Assembly (NCBI GenBank): GCA_016650355.1
Contig: JAENVX010000463.1
Location: forward strand, 1 to 11,731
Length of the DNA: 11,731 nucleotides
Direction: 5' to 3'
Origin: Bacteroidia bacterium
GTDB taxonomy: Bacteria > Bacteroidota > Bacteroidia > Cytophagales > Cyclobacteriaceae
The notes beneath the pieces were generated by a model. That model was not told the DNA's origin, ran no database searches, and worked only from the letters and a program-made list of their open reading frames with translations. The translations under genes and the position numbers were made by a program. Position 1 is the stretch's first letter. Each line of letters opens with the position of its first letter. This document shows positions 5,964-11,731 of this stretch, in pieces.

Positions 5964-8503
5964 TCTTTAAAATTATGATTACAAAAGTTTGTCAATTTAT
6001 TTTACTGTTCGTTCTACTAATAGCATTTGATCCCCGCCTTAATGCTCAACGCATTCCGGTACTCAATCAAATCGATCTTCCACATAACTATTATTTCCAT
6101 GAACTATACCTTCCGCAATTAACCAGCGGCTCATCCTCCGTAGCCTGGATGCCGGATAGCAAGTCGGTTGTATATTCAATGGCGGGCAGTCTTTGGAAAC
6201 AGAAATTAGGAAGTGACACGGCCGAGCAACTTACAGACGCTGACGGGTACGACTATCAACCCGATGTATCTCCTGATGGTAAAAGCATCGTATTCGTAAG
6301 ATACAATGGATCATCAATGGAACTGATGCTCCTGGAAGTAAAGAGTGGTGAGACAAAATCATTAACAGTAAATAAAGCAGTAAACCTTGAACCACGTTGG
6401 TCGCCTGATGGGAACAAGCTAGCGTTTGTTTCCACTGCGAATACGGGACATTTCTTGTTATACATTGCCAACGTTGAAACGGATAAACTCTCGGACATTA
6501 GGTGTTTGACACCCGATAATAAAAGCAATGTGAATCGCTACTACTATAGTGCATTCGATCACGCCATCAATCCAGTTTGGTCAAAGAATGGAGATCAACT
6601 CTATTTTATATCGAATAAGGAAATCGCACATGGAACTGGAGATATTGTTTCAATGAACCTTGACGATGGTTCAACAAAAATTATTCATCACGAAGAAACT
6701 TCATGGCGCACTAAACCGGACATATCACCAGATGGATCACGCCTCGTGTACAGCAGTTACCTGGGTCGCAATTGGCAACAACTATGGCTCATACCTCTTG
6801 AAGGTGATTATCCAATTCCACTTACGTATGGGGAATATGACAATACCTCTCCCCGCTGGTCGCCTACGAGTGACAAGATTGCTTTTATATCTAATCGCAC
6901 GGGCAACACTGCACTGTGGATTGTCAATGCCTTTGATGGAGCGCAGCAACAACTAACCATAAATGACTTACACTATCTAAAGGCACGGACAACTCTATCG
7001 TTTTCAGTCCGTGACGAGAATGAAATTCCAATCGCTGCGCGTGTCAGCATAACCGATAGTCGAGGAAAATTTTACTCACCGAGAAATTCCTGGATTCATG
7101 CAGATGATTCCCGATACCCGGATCACAATCAATATGAGGCGCACTACTTTCACAGTAAAGGAAATGAAATCATAAGCTTACCAAAAGATAAGTTTATGAT
7201 TCAGGTGTCGCGTGGCCCGGAATTTGAAATCGTGAAAATGGAAATTGATACACGGCAAAATATTTCGAGCCCTTTAGCTATTACTCTAAAAAAACTACAA
7301 GTCCCATCCAACTTTGGCAATTGGCTGAGTGGCGATTTGCACGTGCACATGAACTATGGTGGCAATTACAGGAACACACCAGAAATACTTGTAGCTCAAG
7401 CTGAAGCTGAAAATCTGAATTTTGTCTTTAACCTGATTGTAAATAAAGAGCAACGCATACCGGATATTAATTATTTCACTCCGTTACCTGACAAACATTC
7501 CACTAACAAAACCATGATTCTCCATGCGCAGGAATTTCATACAAGCTTTTGGGGACACTTAGGTTTACTCAATTTAAACAACAATGTAATTCTTCCTGGG
7601 TATTCAGGCTATCCCAAAACGGCCGTTGAAAGTCTTTTCCCTCACAATGGTTTTATTGCGGACAAAGCCCATGAGCAGCAAGGTCTGGTTGGATATGTAC
7701 ATCCCTTTGAAACATCACAAATTTTTCCAGAACAATCTTCTACATTATTCAGTGAACTTCCTGTAGATGTAGCTCTTGGAAAAGTCAACTATTATGAACT
7801 CGTTGGATTTGCAGATCATAAAGCATCGGAGGCTGTCTGGTATCAATTACTAAATTGTGGCTTCCGTTTACCAGCAGGAGCGGGAACAGACGCTATGGCA
7901 AACTATTCAAGTTTGCGAGGCCCTGTAGGGCTTAACCGGGTATATGTAAAAGGCGAAGGCAAGTTGGATCACAAGATATTTCTTCAAAAAGTAATGCAGG
8001 GAAAAAGTTTTGTAACCAACGGTCCTTTACTCGGGCTGGCAGTTGATGGAAAAACTGCTGGCGACAGCATTACCATTTCTACAAGAGGACAAACATTAGC
8101 TTACACAGCATTCTTAAGAAGTCAAATTCCAGTAGATTATTTGGAAATTATTTGGAACGGAGAAGTAATTTCTAAACATAAATTATCAGGCCCCACTAAA
8201 TCTGCAGATGTAAAAGGTACTATTACCGTGAAGGCTTCAGGGTGGATATTGCTTCGAGCGTGGAGCGAAAAATCAGACCCTGATCTGCCAGACTTATATC
8301 CTTATGCGAGCACCAATCCTATCTACATAGTAAGTGAAACTAAAAATATCAATCAGAAGAAAGCGGCTGACTATTTCTTAAAATGGGTAACCCGACTTGA
8401 AAGCAAAGCCAACGATTTGCCTTATCGGAATGAATCAGAAAAGGAAACAGTCATGCAAGACATTCGAAATGCAAAAGACTTTTATCAGCAACGTGTAAAG
8501 TGA
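5960..8503 (+). CDS. Exported PD40 beta-propeller plus CehA/McbA-type PHP metallohydrolase
   Basis: The 847-residue product starts with a signal peptide: a basic start, a hydrophobic core at residues 11-23, then probable cleavage after A29 (LNA-Q). Residues about 55-335 carry at least five PD40/TolB-like blades, seen as repeated WSPDG or VSPDG-type turns, for example PDVSPDGKSIVF, PRWSPDGNKLAF, PDISPDGSRLVY and PRWSPTSDKIAF. A short beta-rich domain at about 340-445 follows. The C-terminal metal-dependent domain has GDLHVHMN (H461, H463), AQEFH (E525, H527), WGHLG (H533), GYVHPFE (H581) and GTDAM (D644). Relatives include the carbaryl hydrolases CehA/McbA, but the natural substrates of these propeller-fused forms are unknown. 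The ATG overlaps the ablB stop by 4 nt, so it is likely translated from the same mRNA. A second ATG at 5975 is also possible. Secreted to the periplasm or outside; function not assigned. Confidence 0.88.
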   Translation: MIFKIMITKVCQFILLFVLLIAFDPRLNAQRIPVLNQIDLPHNYYFHELYLPQLTSGSSSVAWMPDSKSVVYSMAGSLWKQKLGSDTAEQLTDADGYDYQPDVSPDGKSIVFVRYNGSSMELMLLEVKSGETKSLTVNKAVNLEPRWSPDGNKLAFVSTANTGHFLLYIANVETDKLSDIRCLTPDNKSNVNRYYYSAFDHAINPVWSKNGDQLYFISNKEIAHGTGDIVSMNLDDGSTKIIHHEETSWRTKPDISPDGSRLVYSSYLGRNWQQLWLIPLEGDYPIPLTYGEYDNTSPRWSPTSDKIAFISNRTGNTALWIVNAFDGAQQQLTINDLHYLKARTTLSFSVRDENEIPIAARVSITDSRGKFYSPRNSWIHADDSRYPDHNQYEAHYFHSKGNEIISLPKDKFMIQVSRGPEFEIVKMEIDTRQNISSPLAITLKKLQVPSNFGNWLSGDLHVHMNYGGNYRNTPEILVAQAEAENLNFVFNLIVNKEQRIPDINYFTPLPDKHSTNKTMILHAQEFHTSFWGHLGLLNLNNNVILPGYSGYPKTAVESLFPHNGFIADKAHEQQGLVGYVHPFETSQIFPEQSSTLFSELPVDVALGKVNYYELVGFADHKASEAVWYQLLNCGFRLPAGAGTDAMANYSSLRGPVGLNRVYVKGEGKLDHKIFLQKVMQGKSFVTNGPLLGLAVDGKTAGDSITISTRGQTLAYTAFLRSQIPVDYLEIIWNGEVISKHKLSGPTKSADVKGTITVKASGWILLRAWSEKSDPDLPDLYPYASTNPIYIVSETKNINQKKAADYFLKWVTRLESKANDLPYRNESEKETVMQDIRNAKDFYQQRVK

Positions 8504-8559
8504 GGAGATATCAAAGCGAAATGCCTTACTGACATCAAAAATAAATCGTGCTAGCCTTT

Positions 8560-9720
8560 CTATTTAATTCTATTGTATTTCTTCAACACAGAAATTAATC
8601 GTTCGTGGGGAATAGCGAATACCTTATTTCCATTGACGCCTTCCATTGTTTCAGCTGCAATCATTGCATTTACGATTGCCTCCTCCGTAGCAGAGGTAGC
8701 AGCTTCAAAAATTGGAGTGATTCTTTCATTGGGCAACATTTCCAAATGAGCGATGCCCTCATCTTTGGTAACTTCAGGATTCGCGGTTGAGAACGCAATA
8801 AAAATATCTCCCGATGAATTGCCTCCACGTCCACCAATAACACCGATGCCCAGCGAGACCCTCTTCACAACGCGTTCAAGTTGATGTGGCAACAAGGGTG
8901 CGTCCGTTGCCACTACTACAATTATTGAACCCTGATCTTTATCCTCTTTATCGACTGGCATCAGATCAGCAATTTCTTTTCCAACTGGTACACCGGCTAT
9001 GCTCAGCAGCGAACGCTTACCGTAATTCGCCTGAACCAATACTCCAACGGTATAACTTCCATCTTTTGTATCCAACTTTCGGGAAGAGGTACCCGTGCCT
9101 CCCTTGAATTGATGTGCTACCATGCCGGTGCCACCGCCTACATTCCCTTCTAGTACAAATCCACCTGTGGCACCTTCCATCGCCTCGAAGACATGTTCCT
9201 TCTTCACATGAAAACCATTGATGTCATTAAGAAAACCATCCCACGTTTCGGCAACTACAGGTAAACTAATATCTCCTGAGTATTCGCTTCCTTTTACTTT
9301 TTTCATATACCATTCGATAACAGCATCACGAACTATACCAACACTGTGCGTATTCGTGATGAGAACAGGCGAGCCCAATCCTCCTGATTCGTCAACCCAA
9401 GTGGTACCCGTCATCTCACCATTTCCATTTAATGTAAACCACGCTGCAAAAACACGATCAAGAGAACCTTTGCCCTTCGGGAAGATGGCAGTAACACCTG
9501 TGCGAACAGGACCTTTGCCTACGACTAATTTGCCACTTCCCTCAATTAATGTTTTAAATCCTACCTCCACCCCTGATACATCAGTGATGGCATTAAACTT
9601 ACCGGGTGTTCCATCAAATGGAATCCCCAAGTCACGAGCGCGTGGTTTGCTCATTTGTGCCAGCGTAGAATTACTGATGATAAAAACTACAGCGAGGATA
9701 AAAACTACTTTTAATTTCAT
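8560..9720 (-). CDS. Exported P1-family (DmpA/BapA) self-processing peptidase, possible beta-aminopeptidase
   Basis: The 386-residue precursor has a signal peptide with cleavage expected after A21 (TLA-Q). The mature part begins RARDLGIPFDGTPGKFNAITDVSG, the standard P1/DmpA opening. GNVGGGTGM (192-200), VQANYGKRSLL (229-239) and VIGGRGGNSSGDIFIAFST (294-312) follow. In this fold the precursor cuts itself just before a Ser, which becomes the N-terminal nucleophile. Here that is most likely S303 (before GDIF), so the scissile bond would be Ser-Ser rather than Gly-Ser; S302 is an alternative. Family members release N-terminal D-Ala, L-amino acids or beta-amino acids from peptides. The gene converges on the beta-lysine-type operon with 56 bases between stops, so it is transcribed separately, but a beta-peptidase beside a beta-amino acid pathway is suggestive. 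Upstream it is insulated by the terminator at 9753-9794. Confidence 0.9.
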   Translation of the reverse strand: MKLKVVFILAVVFIISNSTLAQMSKPRARDLGIPFDGTPGKFNAITDVSGVEVGFKTLIEGSGKLVVGKGPVRTGVTAIFPKGKGSLDRVFAAWFTLNGNGEMTGTTWVDESGGLGSPVLITNTHSVGIVRDAVIEWYMKKVKGSEYSGDISLPVVAETWDGFLNDINGFHVKKEHVFEAMEGATGGFVLEGNVGGGTGMVAHQFKGGTGTSSRKLDTKDGSYTVGVLVQANYGKRSLLSIAGVPVGKEIADLMPVDKEDKDQGSIIVVVATDAPLLPHQLERVVKRVSLGIGVIGGRGGNSSGDIFIAFSTANPEVTKDEGIAHLEMLPNERITPIFEAATSATEEAIVNAMIAAETMEGVNGNKVFAIPHERLISVLKKYNRIK

Positions 9721-9752
9721 TGCCCTATTCTTTGGTCATTTATGTAAACAAC

Positions 9753-9794
9753 AAAGGCGTAAATCTTGTGTGTGAACACGCGACTTACGCCTTT
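9753..9794 (-). terminator. Rho-independent terminator of the SWIB gene
   Basis: A perfect 10-bp inverted repeat (AAAGGCGTAA at 9753-9762, TTACGCCTTT at 9785-9794) continues inward after a one-base mismatch (9763/9784) with two more pairs. An inner 4-bp stem, GTGT/ACAC (9768-9771, 9776-9779), closes on a GTGA loop. On the minus strand the hairpin lies 20 bases after the SWIB stop codon and ends in TTTGTTGTTT. This fits a terminator for the SWIB transcript and separates it from the P1 peptidase gene, which must start within the next 32 bases or receive read-through. Confidence 0.8.
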
Positions 9795-9814
9795 TGATTT
9801 CAAATCAATAAGAA

Positions 9815-10165
9815 TTACTTCACATGAAGGTTCACTATTTTGGCTAACTCAAACATAGAGATCTGTTTTTTGCCAGCGAAAACTACTTTTAGTTTTTCAT
9901 CGGCATTGATCATCCTTCTGTTTTTGCTGTCCTGAAGTTTGTTCTTCTTGATGTAGTCCCAGATTTTTTTAATGATTTCAGTTCTGGGAATTGGCTTGCT
10001 GCCAATTACTGCAGCTAATGAATCGCTCAAGTTTAGAGGAGCCATAAAGGCAGCGTTAGGTTTACGTGCTGACTTCTTCTTCGCTACTTTTTTCACAGCT
10101 TTTTTAGGAGCCGCTTTTTTTGCAGCTTTTTTAGGAGCTGCTTTCTTTGCTGGTTTTTTTGCCAT
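9815..10165 (-). CDS. SWIB/MDM2-domain protein with histone H1-like Lys/Ala N-terminal tail
   Basis: From the ATG at 10163-10165 the product has 116 residues. Residues 1-36 are almost only Lys, Ala and Pro (MAKKPAKKAAPKK and repeats), like the C-terminal tail of histone H1 or bacterial H1-like proteins. Residues about 40-116 form a SWIB domain, with FMAPLNLSDSLAAVIG, IPRTEIIKKIWDYIKKNKLQD, RRMINADEKLKVVF and a C-terminal ISMFELAKIVNLHVK. Such proteins occur in Bacteroidota and Chlamydiae. A nucleoid or DNA-binding role is suspected from charge and domain, not proven. The frame is open upstream to 10276, but the extension has no family character and the MAKK start is clearly right. Part of the tail is encoded by a 27-bp tandem duplication. 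Its mRNA probably ends at the hairpin at 9753-9794. Confidence 0.9.
   Translation of the reverse strand: MAKKPAKKAAPKKAAKKAAPKKAVKKVAKKKSARKPNAAFMAPLNLSDSLAAVIGSKPIPRTEIIKKIWDYIKKNKLQDSKNRRMINADEKLKVVFAGKKQISMFELAKIVNLHVK
10096..10149. repeat. Two-copy 27-bp tandem repeat inside the SWIB tail
   Basis: Positions 10096-10122 and 10123-10149 are adjacent 27-bp copies that differ at only two bases. The unit is a multiple of three and encodes a nine-residue Lys/Ala/Pro block on the minus strand, so gain or loss of a copy keeps the frame. This suggests the basic tail grows and shrinks by slippage. Confidence 0.85.
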
Positions 10166-10398
10166 AGCTAATTTAGTTTTTAATAAGTGCGAAGTACGTT
10201 GAAATATCTGAGTTTCCCGAATTCTCATAGGGAAAAGTGTTAATTTGACCAGGGCGCAGTCGGTCAAGTTCAACAATTTCTAACGCGTATTTTTTTTCCT
10301 TGCAATTCTAAACACAGAAAATTATCGTAGAGATCATTCTACTTTTCATCACCAACTCACCTTCCAAAGCGCAACTATTCCAGGCAACCCAGCCAATG

Positions 10399-10434
10399 AT
10401 TTTCTGAGTTTAACCATGTTTATTTTCTGAGTTT
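10399..10434. repeat. 13-bp direct repeat ATTTTCTGAGTTT, two copies 23 bp apart
   Basis: The sequence ATTTTCTGAGTTT occurs exactly at 10399-10411 and 10422-10434, and its core TCTGAGTTT recurs at 10207-10215. Spacing of 23 bp is close to two helical turns, so a tandem protein-binding site is possible. Low-complexity chance similarity in AT-rich DNA is also possible. Confidence 0.5.
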
Positions 10435-10507
10435 TCTCTAATGCTGAAATTGATTTCCCATATGTGATTACCCGTGTAAAAACTTAACAATTAGCTTTCA
10501 CCACGGG

Positions 10508-10519
10508 GTAGTATACTAC
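10508..10519. promoter_or_regulatory. Perfect 12-bp palindrome GTAGTATACTAC, possible operator
   Basis: GTAGTATACTAC is fully self-complementary. A half-site-like AGTAGTATT follows at 10552-10560, about 44 bases on. A dimeric regulator could bind here. No flanking gene start lies close by; the SWIB start is about 340 bases away, so the target is unclear. Confidence 0.3.
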
Positions 10520-10658
10520 TTTCTATCAGTGCATTGCCAATTTTGCCATCGAGTAGTATTCTAAAGCTATTGGTCAGATGATTGTCGAATTAGCATTCGA
10601 GGTAAACTATACGTTTTGTGTTAAGTCGGCAGTCAAACATCTGCTTACTTATATAAGA

Positions 10659-10687
10659 ATGAATATGGAATGTTACTCTATATTCAT
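10659..10687. other. Stem-loop (11-bp stem, 7-base loop) downstream of the trans-sulfuration gene
   Basis: ATGAATATGGA (10659-10669) pairs with TCTATATTCAT (10677-10687), with one G-T wobble, around a 7-base loop. It lies about 100 bases after the stop codon of the minus-strand PLP enzyme gene. It is AT-rich and lacks a clear T-run on that strand, so it is at best a weak terminator or a 3-prime stabilising structure. Confidence 0.4.
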
Positions 10688-10789
10688 GCTCGTCATATGG
10701 GACCCGAAGGGCAACTGTTTGTGGCGGGTGCTTGTTGCCATGCCTCGATTTCCCCCTATGGGGAGTCGCCAAAAAATCTTTAAATATTT

Positions 10790-11731
10790 TTACTCCAATG
10801 CAGTCTTAATGTCGGTCAGAAGGTCGTCAATGTGCTCAATGCCGATGGAAAGTCTTAATAAATTGTCAGCGCTTTTGGGATTATCTCCCTCGGAAGTAAG
10901 CCGATGTTCGATCAGACTTTCTACACCACCCAAACTAGTTGCGTGTTTAAAAATAGAAAGCTGATTAGCAAAACGCATGGCTTCCTTCCTTCCGCCTTTA
11001 ACCAATACAGAAAGCATGCCACCATAGATTCCTTTCATCTGCTTCTTAGCCACCTCGTGGTTAACATGAGTCTTTAACTCCGGATAATAAACACGTTCAA
11101 TTTTTGGATGCCCATTAAGGTAATTGGCTATCACACTAGCGTTTTTAGTTTGGGCTGCTATCCGCAAAGGCAAGGTAGCAATGCTTCTGTCTAACAACCA
11201 ACAATCAAATGGTGACGGAACGACACCACCAATGGTCTGGTACTCCCGAAGGCTTTCTGACGCCTGGTTTTTTTCCTTAACGACTACGCAGCCGCCAATT
11301 ACATCAGAATGTCCTCCAAAATATTTAGTAGACGAATGAATGACATAATCTGCACCAAGTGTTAGTGGCTTAATGATACATGGCGTTGCCCAGGTATTAT
11401 CACAGGCTACGGCTATTTTTCTTGATTTCGCAAGCATACAAATCGCTTCAATGTCTGCAATTTTCAGAAGCGGATTAGAGGGGGTTTCTACGAGGATCAA
11501 TTTTGTATTTAATGCAATCGCATTTTCTACATTGATGGGCTGGGTCATGTCAACCTCCGAATAGGTAATTCCCCAGCGCGCGTACATTCTTTTAATAAGG
11601 TGTGCCACTCCATGATAGCAGTCATCTGAAATAATAACATGAGTATTCGGTCCTAACAGTGCCTGGCATACCGCCATCGTAGCCGCCATCCCCGAAGAAA
11701 AAGCCATGGCCTCTGCCCCCTCTTCCAACAC
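10790..11731 (-). CDS. Cys/Met metabolism PLP enzyme (cystathionine gamma-synthase/lyase family), N-terminus beyond the window
   Basis: The visible 313 residues are the C-terminal five sixths of a trans-sulfuration family enzyme, usually about 380-400 residues. Seen in order are AMAFSSGMAA, the substrate loop DDCYHG (37-41 of the fragment), VETPSNPLLK, the PLP-ring Asp in ACDNTWATP (D111), the Schiff-base Lys in HSSTKYFGGHSDVIGG (K136), SPFDCWLLDRSIATLPLR, and SLGGVESLIEHR near the C-terminus. The frame is open at the right edge; the GTG at 11729-11731 sits mid-domain and is not the true start. Members make cystathionine from activated homoserine or cleave cystathionine, homocysteine or methionine; sequence alone does not decide here. 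The CYHG loop, where many relatives have YGG, is a mild departure. It is separated from the SWIB gene by about 620 bases and probably forms its own unit. Confidence 0.9.
   Translation of the reverse strand: MLEEGAEAMAFSSGMAATMAVCQALLGPNTHVIISDDCYHGVAHLIKRMYARWGITYSEVDMTQPINVENAIALNTKLILVETPSNPLLKIADIEAICMLAKSRKIAVACDNTWATPCIIKPLTLGADYVIHSSTKYFGGHSDVIGGCVVVKEKNQASESLREYQTIGGVVPSPFDCWLLDRSIATLPLRIAAQTKNASVIANYLNGHPKIERVYYPELKTHVNHEVAKKQMKGIYGGMLSVLVKGGRKEAMRFANQLSIFKHATSLGGVESLIEHRLTSEGDNPKSADNLLRLSIGIEHIDDLLTDIKTALE

Larger units (their letters stand above)
10166..10789. other. About 620 bases without a convincing gene; SWIB leader plus repeats and palindromes
   Basis: No reading frame here has recognisable protein character. 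Two small inverted repeats sit nearest the SWIB gene: TTTCCC/GGGAAA (10213-10218, 10230-10235) and TTGACC/GGTCAA (10245-10250, 10262-10267). They could lie in the SWIB leader. Further on are a 13-bp direct repeat (10399-10411, 10422-10434), a 12-bp palindrome (10508-10519) and a long hairpin (10659-10687). A GC-richer stretch at about 10700-10770 has the short stems GGCAAC/GTTGCC and CCCC/GGGG but matches no tRNA or riboswitch I know. The 60-codon minus frame at 10590-10772 is judged fortuitous. The SWIB promoter should be near 10170-10300, but I could not place it. Confidence 0.6.

Noticed and set aside
8504..8559. Possible bidirectional terminator between the converging genes
   Set aside because: No stem longer than a few base pairs and no T-run in the right place could be found, so termination here may be inefficient or rely on other means.
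9218..9775. 185-codon plus-strand reading frame
   Set aside because: It lies antisense to the well-supported P1 peptidase gene, and its Pro/Ser/Thr-rich product is typical of a shadow frame.
10166..10276. 37-residue N-terminal extension of the SWIB protein
   Set aside because: The extension is unlike the rest of the protein, while an ATG at 10165 precedes the typical MAKK tail.
10590..10772. 60-codon minus-strand reading frame between the SWIB and PLP enzyme genes
   Set aside because: The composition is rich in Arg, His and Tyr with no hydrophobic core pattern, no recognisable domain and no plausible ribosome-binding context; it is treated as fortuitous.
10745..10790. CCCC/GGGG stem with an adjacent A/T-run as a terminator of the minus-strand PLP enzyme gene
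   Set aside because: On the minus strand the T-run comes before the hairpin, which is the wrong order for intrinsic termination.
10578..10964. 128-codon plus-strand reading frame
   Set aside because: Its second half is antisense to the clearly coding trans-sulfuration enzyme and its first half has no family features.

Overview
The window looks like part of a chromosome from a Bacteroidota bacterium, most likely of the Cytophagales/Chitinophagales type. This is inferred from the moderately AT-rich sequence, the near absence of Shine-Dalgarno sites, exported proteins whose predicted cleavage leaves an N-terminal Gln, and a SWIB-domain protein with a Lys/Ala-rich tail. No rRNA, tRNA, insertion sequence, phage gene or CRISPR array was found.

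Layout. At 3-1118 (minus) lies a partial YfcC-family membrane transporter, divergent from a plus-strand gene train at 1205-8503. The train encodes a class III aminotransferase, CoA-transferase subunits A and B, an M20 deacylase, a GNAT enzyme closely resembling beta-lysine N6-acetyltransferase (AblB/YodP), and a large exported protein with a PD40 propeller and a CehA/McbA-type PHP metallohydrolase domain. From the CoA-transferase onward every junction overlaps (55, 1, 14 and 4 nt). Convergent to it (8560-9720, minus) is an exported P1/DmpA-family peptidase. Then come a strong terminator (9753-9794), a small SWIB protein (9815-10165, minus), about 620 bases of apparently non-coding sequence with small repeats and palindromes, and the C-terminal five sixths of a cystathionine gamma-synthase/lyase family enzyme (10790-11731, minus).

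Main biological story. The five genes at 1205-5963 match the set and order of Bacillus subtilis yodT-yodS-yodR-yodQ-yodP, which there sits with the lysine 2,3-aminomutase gene kamA. The likely job is catabolism of beta-lysine through N-acetylated intermediates. The distal amine is acetylated, the acid is activated as a CoA ester, the beta-amine is removed by transamination, the beta-keto compound is cleaved thiolytically by an enzyme encoded elsewhere, and the acetyl group is finally removed to give a GABA-like product. Neither kamA nor a thiolase or beta-keto cleavage enzyme is visible here. Either these lie elsewhere or the substrate is a beta-amino acid taken from outside. Three neighbours could fit uptake or release: the divergent transporter, the exported metallohydrolase coupled to the acetyltransferase, and the exported P1 peptidase, whose family includes true beta-aminopeptidases. 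That wider link is a hypothesis.
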